Shown here piece after piece: positions 6,976-12,970 of a stretch of 17,034 nucleotides of DNA. The notes beneath the pieces were generated by a model. It was not told the origin of the DNA and made no database searches. It saw only the letters and a list, made by a program, of their open reading frames with translations. Both the position numbers and the translations under genes were made by a program. Position 1 is the stretch's first letter, and each line of letters begins with the position of its first letter. Origin of the DNA: JAVBSX01 sp051660685. Lineage in GTDB: Bacteria; Planctomycetota; Planctomycetia; Pirellulales; Thermoguttaceae. The stretch lies in the NCBI GenBank assembly GCA_051660685.1, contig JBOFQB010000099.1, positions 1 to 17,034 of the forward strand, read 5' to 3'.

Positions 6976-7080
6976 GGGGCGTACACGCCTTGGTGATGTT
7001 CCTTGTGAATGTCACGCGGATGAGTCGCCGTATGAAACGGCGCAGCCACACCATCTGTGCAGTACGCCCCCTCTTGTTTT
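6976..7080 (+). ncRNA. Candidate structured RNA, cloverleaf-like, ending in a T tract
   Basis: GGGGCGTAC (6976-6984) pairs perfectly over 9 bp with GTACGCCCC (7062-7070). Inside lie three hairpins. GTGATGTTC (6993-7001) pairs with GAATGTCAC (7007-7015), using two G-U pairs and a CTTGT loop. CGCCGT (7026-7031) pairs with ACGGCG (7037-7042) around ATGAA. CACA (7047-7050) pairs with TGTG (7056-7059). T7 follows at about 7077-7083, so the closing helix could end the transcript. Alternative pairings exist: TGGTG (6991-6995) with CACCA (7049-7053), and a GGCG-TACA-CGCC hairpin at 6978-6989. I could not match it to tRNA-Sec, SRP RNA, 6S RNA, tmRNA or a riboswitch class. It may be a free small RNA or part of the efp leader. 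Confidence 0.45.
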
Positions 7081-7113
7081 TTTGCAGCGTTTGACTCTAT
7101 CACCTGCTTTTAG

Positions 7114-7151
7114 GAGTGTCAAGTACCTATCTGCGACACTTTGACACACTC
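7114..7151. repeat. Imperfect inverted repeat upstream of the efp promoter
   Basis: GAGTGTCAA (7114-7122) is mirrored by TTGACACACTC (7141-7151), with a two-base insertion in the second arm. It lies just upstream of the efp -35 box at 7178, a plausible activator or operator position. Confidence 0.3.
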
Positions 7152-7177
7152 TTAAAAATTGTGCTGTCTTTGCCCCC

Positions 7178-7206
7178 TCGACAAACAGGAAATAGGGTAA
7201 TATACT
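7178..7206 (+). promoter_or_regulatory. Sigma70-like promoter of efp
   Basis: TCGACA (7178-7183) and TATACT (7201-7206) are separated by 17 bases, and each matches consensus at five of six positions. Transcription would start near 7213, giving a leader of about 66 bases before the GTG at 7279. A start at the TTG at 7222 would leave almost no leader, which supports the GTG. Confidence 0.6.
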
Positions 7207-7278
7207 CTTCTTCGGAGTTTCTTGGACTTCGCGGAAAAAAATCAATTTTGTTTAACCGATCAAGCAAGGGAGTATAAC

Positions 7279-7848
7279 GTGGGGAGTGTCAACACCAGCC
7301 AATTCAGAAAAGGTCTGAAAGTCCAAATCGACGGTGATCCGTACATAATGATAGAATGTCAATTCGTCAAACCGGGCAAAGGTCAAGCACTGTACAAATG
7401 TAAATTGCGAAATTTGACCCGGAATACCGTTTTGGATCGGACCTATAAAAGTGGTGATTCGTTGGAAGAGGCGGACATCCATGAAATTGATTCGACCTAT
7501 CTGTACAGAATGGGGGATGTTTTCACTTTTATGGACAGTGAAACGTATGAGCAGTACGAGATTTCTGAAGCAGCGGTCGATGATGCTTGGAAATACCTGA
7601 AAGAGGGAATGGGCTGCAAGATGCTGCTGTACAACAATTCGCCGATTGGGATAACCCCGCCGAATCATGTTGTGCTGAAAGTGGAATACACAGAGCCGGG
7701 AATTCGCGGAAATACAGCGACAAATGTTGTCAAACCGGCGAAAGTGGATACAGGTGCTGAAATTATGGTTCCCAATTTTGTGGAAACGGGGGAAATGATT
7801 AAGGTTGACACTCGAACGGGCGAGTATATTGAGCGTGTAAAAGAATGA
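7279..7848 (+). CDS. efp: Translation elongation factor P
   Basis: EF-P binds between the P and E sites of the ribosome and relieves stalling at polyproline stretches. The 189-residue length is standard. The N-terminal KOW-like domain has FVKPGKGQA, whose tip lysine is residue 34 with the chosen start, the same number as the modified lysine of E. coli EF-P. A standard domain II (DRTYKSGDSLEEADIHE, then YLYRMGDVFTFMD) and OB domain III ending 'VDTRTGEYIERVKE' follow. The start is a GTG at 7279 preceded by AGGGAG (7267-7272) at 6 bases. The frame is open upstream to a TTG at 7222, which would add 19 unrelated residues. The stop overlaps the next gene's start by 4 bases (ATGA), so the two are translationally coupled. 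I see no lysine-modifying enzyme (EpmA/EpmB) in the window. Confidence 0.95.
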   Translation: MGSVNTSQFRKGLKVQIDGDPYIMIECQFVKPGKGQALYKCKLRNLTRNTVLDRTYKSGDSLEEADIHEIDSTYLYRMGDVFTFMDSETYEQYEISEAAVDDAWKYLKEGMGCKMLLYNNSPIGITPPNHVVLKVEYTEPGIRGNTATNVVKPAKVDTGAEIMVPNFVETGEMIKVDTRTGEYIERVKE

Positions 7849-8963
7849 ACACAGGTCGGAGTTTAGCGCAGATCAGCGACATTTCGTATTATCTTCCGTC
7901 AACAACACTGGGAAATCAGGAGTTGTCGAGGGTTTTTTCGGAATGGTCGCAAACCAAAGCGTTGCGTAAACTGGGGATTGAGGAGCGACCGATTGCCGGT
8001 TCGGACGAAACGGCACTTGATATGGCGGTTCTTGCGGGAGAACGACTTTTTGAGCAGGGGAAATGTCAACGGGAAGAGATTGATTTCGTCCTGCTTTGCA
8101 CGCAATCCCCTGATTATTTTTTGCCGACATCCGCTTGTTTGATTCAGGAAAAATTGGGACTTCCTAAAAAAGTTGGGGCTTTGGACTTCAATCTGGGTTG
8201 CAGCGGTTATGTCTATGGACTTGCTCTTTGCAAGGGGCTGATTGAAGCGGGCATGTCGCGTAAAGTCCTTTTTCTGACATCAGAGACGTATTCCAAGTAC
8301 ATCAACAAATTGGACCGGACGAATCGTCCTTTGTTTGGAGATGGGGCAACCGCGACGCTTGTTGAAGCGGTTGAGGTGAATGAAAGGACGGAAAGGGGAT
8401 CGACAAACGAATCGGCAAATGAATCGGCAAATGAGTCGGTTGTGGAACCGTTGATTGGTCCTTTTGAATTTGGGACGGACGGAAAAGGGGGGAAGATGCT
8501 GATTGTTCCGGCTGGAGCACACCGAAAACCGGCAAATGCGCAAACGGCGATTGAGCATCCCGACGGTCGGGGGGGGGTTCGGTCGCAAAATCAACTTTAT
8601 ATGGACGGAGCCGGGATTTTCATTTTTGCGGTTGACACGGTTCCCCCGCTTGTGAATGATTTACTTGCGCAATGTGGAAAAACACGAGAGGACATCGATT
8701 GTTTCGTGTTTCATCAGGCCAATCGGTACATGCTTGACAAATTGCGGGAGTTGTGCGAGATTGACCCGGGGAAATACTTTAATGATGTGATGATGCGGGG
8801 AAATACCGTTTCAAGCAGTATTCCAATTGCAATCGTTGACGCTTATAAGAGCGGAATGTTGCGACCTGGAGCAACGGTTATGCTCGTTGGATTCGGCGTT
8901 GGTCTTTCTTGGGGCGCGACTTTGGTCAAAATCCCGGACCATTTTTCGCCGAAATCATATTAA
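7845..8963 (+). CDS. Beta-ketoacyl-ACP synthase III family protein (FabH-like)
   Basis: A 372-residue thiolase-fold enzyme that should condense an acyl-CoA or acyl starter with malonyl-ACP, or a related Claisen reaction. The catalytic triad is complete: Cys119 in DFNLGCSGYVYG, His290 in FVFHQAN and Asn320 in RGNTVSSSIP. GFGVGLSWGA at the C-terminus is the usual family ending. It is longer than E. coli FabH (about 317) because of an insert at residues about 178-200 with NESA tetrapeptide repeats and a glycine-rich loop near 241-246 encoded by a G9 tract. The start ATG overlaps the efp stop. Diverged members of this family make secondary lipids, polyketide starters or hydrocarbon precursors, so a role in bulk fatty-acid initiation is likely but not certain. 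I do not assign fabH for that reason. Confidence 0.85.
   Translation: MNTGRSLAQISDISYYLPSTTLGNQELSRVFSEWSQTKALRKLGIEERPIAGSDETALDMAVLAGERLFEQGKCQREEIDFVLLCTQSPDYFLPTSACLIQEKLGLPKKVGALDFNLGCSGYVYGLALCKGLIEAGMSRKVLFLTSETYSKYINKLDRTNRPLFGDGATATLVEAVEVNERTERGSTNESANESANESVVEPLIGPFEFGTDGKGGKMLIVPAGAHRKPANAQTAIEHPDGRGGVRSQNQLYMDGAGIFIFAVDTVPPLVNDLLAQCGKTREDIDCFVFHQANRYMLDKLRELCEIDPGKYFNDVMMRGNTVSSSIPIAIVDAYKSGMLRPGATVMLVGFGVGLSWGATLVKIPDHFSPKSY
8406..8441 (+). repeat. 12-base tandem repeat inside the KAS III gene
   Basis: Three 12-base units start at 8406, 8418 and 8430 (consensus AAYGARTCGGYW) and encode NESA, NESA and NESV. They form part of a surface-loop insert at residues 188-199. The unit length is the same as in the metG repeat, though the sequence is different. 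Confidence 0.7.
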
Positions 8964-9040
8964 CGGTTTGCTTGTTGTACAATTTATTGCATTGATGTTG
9001 GTCGGAAGACGTTAAACAACCGGGGAATGGATTGGGAGAA

Positions 9041-9949
9041 ATGTTGCATAACGAATTACTTGACACACTGCGTTGGAAGAAATTTCCGGTTTTGGACAAA
9101 GGATTTGTCTGTCTGGTCGATGTTATGGGAAATGATTCGGCAATTGTTCAAGCAGCCCGGGTCAGTTATGGAGAAGGAACGCAAAAAGTTTCGGATGATC
9201 GGACCCTTTTGCGGTATTTGATGCGGCATCAACATACAACGCCGTTTGAAATGGCGGAAATTAAGTTGTTGGTTCGGGTTCCTATGGACACTTGGCGACA
9301 ATGGATTCGACATCGAACAGCATCTGTCAACGAATACAGCACACGATATTCGATTGCGATTGACGCGAGTTATGCGACGGAGCCGGATTCTTGGAGATTG
9401 CAGTCGCAGTCGAATCGACAGGGGAGTGAGGGGGGACTGGACGATTCACTTGGTCGGCAATTGAGCGAGGAAGAGGTTGATTTTCATGAAGCAGCCCGAA
9501 AATTGTATGAACGACGGATCGAACAGGGTGTTGCGAGAGAACAGGCGAGAAAGGATTTGCCCCTTTCGACCTACACAGAAGCGTATTGGAAGGTTGATTT
9601 GCACAATCTTTTCCGGTTTCTTCAGTTGAGAATGGAACCGAACGCCCAGTTTGAGATTGTACAATACGCCAATACAATTGGTTATAACATCGTCAAGCCG
9701 CTTTTTCCGCTTGCTTGGGAAGCGTACATGGATTACCAGTTGGGTTCTATGCGACTGAGCCGATTGGATCAGGAGGTGATACGACGCTTGACTGCAACGG
9801 GATCGGTTCCGTCAACGGTTGAACAGTTTTATGCTGTTCAAGACCCGAGTTGGAGTTCTCAGCCCCGTTGTCGTGAACGTGATGAATGTTTGAACAAATT
9901 GACGGAGTTGGGACTTGTCCGTTTGACGCAAGAGAGTCAGGAAGAGTGA
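9041..9949 (+). CDS. thyX: Flavin-dependent thymidylate synthase
   Basis: Converts dUMP to dTMP with methylene-tetrahydrofolate and FAD/NADPH. The diagnostic motif RHRTASVNEYSTRY lies at residues 90-103, after the usual 'TLLRYLMRHQHTTPFE' and 'PMDTWRQWIRH'. The C-terminal half has the nucleotide-binding segment PLSTYTEAYWKVDLHNLFRF and 'RMEPNAQFEI', both standard for ThyX. At 302 residues it is longer than the typical 220-250, partly from a serine/glutamine/glycine-rich insert after the motif (about residues 125-145) and a C-terminal extension. The ATG at 9041 has GGGAG immediately before it, closer than ideal. A TTG at 9032 would add three residues. It begins 77 bases after the KAS III gene and is probably cotranscribed. 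I see no thyA in the window. Confidence 0.92.
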   Translation: MLHNELLDTLRWKKFPVLDKGFVCLVDVMGNDSAIVQAARVSYGEGTQKVSDDRTLLRYLMRHQHTTPFEMAEIKLLVRVPMDTWRQWIRHRTASVNEYSTRYSIAIDASYATEPDSWRLQSQSNRQGSEGGLDDSLGRQLSEEEVDFHEAARKLYERRIEQGVAREQARKDLPLSTYTEAYWKVDLHNLFRFLQLRMEPNAQFEIVQYANTIGYNIVKPLFPLAWEAYMDYQLGSMRLSRLDQEVIRRLTATGSVPSTVEQFYAVQDPSWSSQPRCRERDECLNKLTELGLVRLTQESQEE

Positions 9950-9974
9950 ATTTGCGGATTGGGCAAAACGTCCC

Positions 9975-10001
9975 GACACCCGTCTTGATTTTTTCGGTGT
10001 C
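9975..10001. repeat. Inverted repeat across the fatty-acid cluster promoter
   Basis: GACACC (9975-9980) and GGTGTC (9996-10001) are perfect 6-base arms around 15 bases. The spacer contains the whole -35 box at 9985-9990. A repressor bound here would block the promoter. The arms also form a weak hairpin just after thyX. Confidence 0.35.
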
Positions 10002-10012
10002 ATTCTTATAAT
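9985..10012 (+). promoter_or_regulatory. Sigma70-like promoter of the KS/ACP/dehydratase cluster
   Basis: TTGATT (9985-9990) and a perfect TATAAT (10007-10012) are 16 bases apart. This is the best promoter match in the window. Transcription would begin near 10019, about 44 bases before the ATG at 10063. Confidence 0.7.
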
Positions 10013-10062
10013 ATCCGCTTTTGCGGATTGTTCTTGAACCGACCGAACCTTTAGAGTATGTT

Positions 10063-10548
10063 ATGCACTTTTCGCTCATAGACCGAATCGAAGCCCTTGA
10101 ACCGGGTCAATCGATTGTAGCGACGAAATCCTTGTCGCTGACCGAGGAGTATTTGCAGGATCATTTTCCGAATTTCCCGGTTATGCCGGGTGTTTTGATG
10201 ATCGAAGCGTTGACGCAAGCGTCCGCTTGGTTGATTCGTGTGAGCGATCATTTTGCACACAGTATGGTTTTGCTGAAAGAACTGAAGAATGTGAAGTACG
10301 GCAAGTTTGTGCAACCTGGTCAGACGGTTCAATTTACGGCGAAAATAGTATCGCGGTCAGATGACTTGACAACAGTGAAAGCGGAAGGGACAATAGAGGG
10401 TCAGACGAATGTTCGGGCCCAATTGACGTTGAAGCATTATAATCTTGCGGGAACGCAAGGATTCGGTCCCTCAACAGATCGTGATATTATTGTCGCAATG
10501 AAAGAGAAATTGTCCCTGCTTTGGTCAACCGCAAGGGATGCCGTGTAG
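10063..10548 (+). CDS. FabZ/FabA-like hot-dog dehydratase, copy 1
   Basis: A 161-residue hot-dog fold protein, expected to remove water from 3-hydroxyacyl-ACP. The motif DHFPNFPVMPGVLMIEAL provides the FabZ catalytic pair, His34 and Glu48. The glutamate (not aspartate) places it nearer FabZ than FabA. The C-terminal 30 or so residues after 'RAQLTLKHYN' extend beyond the usual FabZ. The frame opens at a TTG (10021), but the promoter's predicted start site (about 10019) and family alignment favour the ATG at 10063. Only a weak AGAG precedes it. It is the first gene after a strong promoter and precedes the ACP gene, which suggests a shared acyl-ACP pathway. The second copy at 11091 has the same two residues at identical numbers, so the pair may be paralogues with different chain-length or product preference. 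Confidence 0.85.
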   Translation: MHFSLIDRIEALEPGQSIVATKSLSLTEEYLQDHFPNFPVMPGVLMIEALTQASAWLIRVSDHFAHSMVLLKELKNVKYGKFVQPGQTVQFTAKIVSRSDDLTTVKAEGTIEGQTNVRAQLTLKHYNLAGTQGFGPSTDRDIIVAMKEKLSLLWSTARDAV

Positions 10549-10549
10549 G

Positions 10550-10651
10550 ATGACCGAAAAGGATCAAGCAGCAATACTGAATCATTACGGAATCATTGAC
10601 ACAGAGTCCATCGTTGTCGTTGATTCTGGGCGGAGTTGTGTCCGCATGTGA
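10550..10651 (+). CDS. Possible 33-residue small protein
   Basis: An ATG at 10550, one base after the stop of the preceding dehydratase gene, opens 33 codons starting MTEKDQAAILNHYGII and ending SCVRM. AAGGGA (10533-10538) is 11 bases upstream, which is a little far. Start-stop coupling with the dehydratase would help translation. The composition is ordinary for a soluble protein, with no membrane segment. It fills most of the otherwise unexplained 147-base gap before the ACP gene. I recognise no family. It could also be the remnant of a longer gene or a chance reading frame. Confidence 0.3.
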   Translation: MTEKDQAAILNHYGIIDTESIVVVDSGRSCVRM

Positions 10652-10695
10652 AATCGGGGACGATTACAACCCTTAACTTTTTTTGGAGAAGATTT

Positions 10696-11082
10696 ATGCC
10701 GACAAAGGACGAAGTTTTTGAAGGAGTCCGTGAAGCGTTATGTGAAGCGTTAGGAGTTGATGAGGATGAGGTGACGATTGAGGCAACCTTAGTCGGCGAT
10801 TTAGGGGCGGAGTCGATTGACCTGCTTGATATTGTGTATCGACTGGAAAAGGCCTTTTCGATCAAGATTGATCGGGGAGAATTGATTCCTGAAGATTTAC
10901 TGGAGAATACAGATTACGTCGTTGATCGTAAATTGACATCGCGGGGATTGGAAGAACTTCGCAAACGAATGCCGGGAACGGATTTGAGCGAATTTGAGAA
11001 GAATCCGCTTGTACAGAATCTTGCAACGATTCTGACGGTTCGTGATATGTGCCAAATCGTTGAAAACAAATTGGGAGTCTGA
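10696..11082 (+). CDS. Acyl carrier protein, unusually long
   Basis: A 128-residue acyl carrier protein, acidic, cytoplasmic. GAESIDLLDIVYRLE matches the D/ESL attachment motif, with Ser40 as the expected phosphopantetheine site, and the first helix 'VFEGVREALCEALGV' is typical. Standard ACPs have about 75-85 residues. Here roughly 40 extra residues (about 68-113, 'DYVVDRKLTSRGLEEL' onward) lie between helix III and the final helix TVRDMCQIVENKL. The start is an ATG with GGAG seven bases upstream (10685-10688). The frame is open to 10636, but that extension has no matching signal. The next dehydratase gene begins 8 bases after the stop. A specialised carrier for the neighbouring KS and dehydratases is likely; being the cell's general ACP is less likely. 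Confidence 0.85.
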   Translation: MPTKDEVFEGVREALCEALGVDEDEVTIEATLVGDLGAESIDLLDIVYRLEKAFSIKIDRGELIPEDLLENTDYVVDRKLTSRGLEELRKRMPGTDLSEFEKNPLVQNLATILTVRDMCQIVENKLGV

Positions 11083-11090
11083 CCGGCATT

Positions 11091-11600
11091 ATGCGTTGGT
11101 TTTGGATAGATCGTTTTACGGTGTTTGAAAGTCGGAAACGGGCAGAAGCAGTGAAAGCGATTTCACTTGCTGAAGACCATTTGCACGATCATTTCCCACA
11201 TCATCCCGTCATGCCGGGTTCGCTGATTGTCGAGGGATTGGCGCAAGTCGCCGGTCTCTTAGCGTGTGAAGCAACGGGTTATAAGGCGAAAGTTGTTCTC
11301 GCCAAGATACCGAAAATGGTCTTTCACATAACAGAAGCGGTTCCGGGAGATGTCCTGCGTTATTGTGCCGAATTGGACACGATTCGGGAAGACGGTGCTG
11401 TTGCGCATGTTGCGGCTTATCGAGGTGCGGAAATTATGGCAGAAGGGGAGTTTGTTTTTGCGCATTTGGCAGATTTTGCGTTTGGTAAGACGACCCTTTT
11501 TGGAGATGGTGATCTGATTCGGATGATGAGAATCTTTGGGGCGTATCATGTGGGGGTTGCAGAAGACGGATCGAAGTTGTTGGACCCGGAACAGGAATAG
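11091..11600 (+). CDS. FabZ/FabA-like hot-dog dehydratase, copy 2
   Basis: A 169-residue hot-dog protein. The motif DHFPHHPVMPGSLIVEGLAQ contains His34 and Glu48, the FabZ-type catalytic pair, at the same numbers as in copy 1. The rest has drifted well away from copy 1, which argues for old paralogy or separate roles (dehydration versus isomerisation or thioester handling). The C-terminal part after 'AEGEFVFAHLADF' extends beyond FabZ and has no motif I recognise. It begins 8 bases after the ACP stop with no clear Shine-Dalgarno, so it probably depends on coupling. It ends 19 bases before the KS gene. The substrate is unknown. Confidence 0.82.
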   Translation: MRWFWIDRFTVFESRKRAEAVKAISLAEDHLHDHFPHHPVMPGSLIVEGLAQVAGLLACEATGYKAKVVLAKIPKMVFHITEAVPGDVLRYCAELDTIREDGAVAHVAAYRGAEIMAEGEFVFAHLADFAFGKTTLFGDGDLIRMMRIFGAYHVGVAEDGSKLLDPEQE

Positions 11601-11619
11601 AAAGAGAAAAGGCAGATTG

Positions 11620-12930
11620 ATGAGACGACGTGTTGTTGTGACCGGGTTGGGCCTTGTAACACCGTTAGGAACGGATGTGGAGACGGTTTGGCAACGTCTT
11701 TTGAATTGTGAATCAGGGGTTGGTTACATCACCCTTTTTGACGCGTCCAATTTTCCGACAAAGATTGCGGCGGAAGTGCGAGATTGGGATTTATCGGACG
11801 TTGGTGAAGACCCTAAAAAGTGGGAATTGCAGGACCGACATTCCCGGTTTGCAATTGGGGCGGGATATAAGGCGATGTGGGATTCCGGCTTGTTGAAAGG
11901 GAAGGAGTTTTATTCGGGGTTGGACCCGAATCGTTTTGGGGTTTATACAGGAGCGGGAGAAGGGAAGCAGGATTTCGACCAGTTTGCCGAAATGATGGTT
12001 GCCGGGTTTGGAAAGAAGGGGACAGAAGAGACGGATTTTGATTTCGGTCGGTTCATTGCGCGAGGTGTCGAGATTTTGGACCCGGTTCGAGAGGAGGAGC
12101 AGGAGCCGAATCGTCCGGCTGCACATTTGGGGACGCTTTTTCGGGCTTATGGACCGAACATGAACTGTTTGACAGCGTGTGCGGCGAGCAGTCAGGCGGT
12201 TGGAGAAGCGGCGGAATTGATTCGTCGGGGAGATGCGGACGTGATGATTGCGGGGGGAGCACATTCGATGATTCATCCGTTTGGAGTGACAGGATTTAAT
12301 CTGTTGACCGCGTTGAGTACGAACAATGCGGACCCTAAGGGAGCGTCCCGACCGTTTGATAAGAATCGGGACGGATTTGTTCTTGGAGAAGGGGCTGCAA
12401 TGCTGATTCTTGAGGAGTTGGAATTTGCGAAGAAACGGGGCGCGAAAATTTATGGTGAAATTGCGGGATATGGTTCAACGGCGGATGCTTTTCGGATTAC
12501 GGACACACATCCAGAAGGTCGGGGCGCAATCGGCTGTATGCGGGGTGCTCTGCAAGATGCGGGCTTGAAACCGGAAGAGGTTGATTACGTCAATGCACAT
12601 GGAACAAGCACCTCGGTCAATGATCGGGTCGAGACACTTGCAATTCGGGCCGTTTTTGGGGATTATGCGGAAAAATTGCCGGTTTCGAGTACAAAGAGCA
12701 TGACGGGGCATTTGATTGCAGCAGCAGGGGCGAGCGAATTGATTTATTGTCTTTTGGCGATTCGGGACGGTATTCTTCCGCCGACGATCAATCAGCAGAC
12801 AGCGGACCCTGAATGTGATTTGGATTACATTCCGAATGTTCCTCGGAAAGCGAAATGCGATGTTGCGTTGAGTAACAGTTTCGGATTTGGCGGTCAAAAT
12901 GTTTCTCTGGTTGTCCGGCGTTTTGTTTGA
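11620..12930 (+). CDS. Beta-ketoacyl-ACP synthase, FabF-like
   Basis: A 436-residue ketosynthase that elongates acyl-ACP chains with malonyl-ACP. The Cys-His-His triad is complete: Cys187 in LTACAASSQ, His327 in VNAHGTSTSVND and His364 in KSMTGHLIAAAG. The N-terminal 'RRRVVVTGLGLVTPLGTDV' and C-terminal 'SNSFGFGGQNVSLVVR' are classic. Residues about 112-178 differ from FabF: GAGEG replaces the usual SGIGG-type turn, and a charged loop with EEEQEP leads to the active-site region, which probably changes the acyl pocket or dimer contact. The ATG at 11620 has AAAAGG seven bases upstream (11607-11612); the frame also stays open to 11536, overlapping the preceding gene, which is less likely. Bulk FabF and a specialised KS are both possible. 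Confidence 0.9.
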   Translation: MRRRVVVTGLGLVTPLGTDVETVWQRLLNCESGVGYITLFDASNFPTKIAAEVRDWDLSDVGEDPKKWELQDRHSRFAIGAGYKAMWDSGLLKGKEFYSGLDPNRFGVYTGAGEGKQDFDQFAEMMVAGFGKKGTEETDFDFGRFIARGVEILDPVREEEQEPNRPAAHLGTLFRAYGPNMNCLTACAASSQAVGEAAELIRRGDADVMIAGGAHSMIHPFGVTGFNLLTALSTNNADPKGASRPFDKNRDGFVLGEGAAMLILEELEFAKKRGAKIYGEIAGYGSTADAFRITDTHPEGRGAIGCMRGALQDAGLKPEEVDYVNAHGTSTSVNDRVETLAIRAVFGDYAEKLPVSSTKSMTGHLIAAAGASELIYCLLAIRDGILPPTINQQTADPECDLDYIPNVPRKAKCDVALSNSFGFGGQNVSLVVRRFV

Positions 12931-12970
12931 AACGGACATTTGGAGTCGAATAAGTGGTCAAGGATTGAAG

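Larger units (their letters stand above)
6608..7221. other. Divergent intergenic region without a convincing protein gene
   Basis: This 614-base stretch separates leftward and rightward genes. From left to right it holds a possible promoter for the HExxH gene (6614-6643), a TTGACG-17-TAAAGT promoter facing right (6678-6706), three 14-base tandem repeats (6709-6750), a TATAAT box (6797-6802) preceded by a TGCAT/ATGCA inverted repeat (6771-6789), a small hairpin GTTGC/GCAAC (about 6815-6833), the cloverleaf-like segment at 6976-7080, an imperfect inverted repeat (7114-7151) and the efp promoter (7178-7206). The left half is AT-rich. The open frames here are short, without good start signals. 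I see no perfect DnaA box (TTATCCACA). Confidence 0.6.

Noticed and set aside
6976..7070. Reading the cloverleaf-like segment as tRNA-Sec or another tRNA
   Set aside because: Arm lengths are wrong, there is no T-loop GTTCRANNC-type sequence and no CCA at the 3' end.
6976..7080. SRP RNA, fluoride or c-di-GMP riboswitch, or hammerhead ribozyme
   Set aside because: Short resemblances exist (GGTGATG, GTCACGC, GGATGAG...GAAAC), but the GGAA-loop region of SRP RNA, the CTGATGACGCC of fluoride switches, the GCAAAGCC of c-di-GMP switches and a stem between the hammerhead core boxes are all missing.
6608..7221. Replication origin in the divergent AT-rich region
   Set aside because: Tandem repeats and strand switch are suggestive, but there is no perfect DnaA box and no dnaA, dnaN or gidA nearby.
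7222..7278. TTG start giving efp 19 extra residues
   Set aside because: The GTG at 7279 has a well-spaced AGGGAG, gives the standard EF-P length and puts the modified lysine at residue 34.
7283..7292. GGAGTGTCAA shared between 7113-7122 and the start of efp
   Set aside because: A 10-base match is weak evidence in 17 kb and the second copy is fixed by the conserved EF-P N-terminus.
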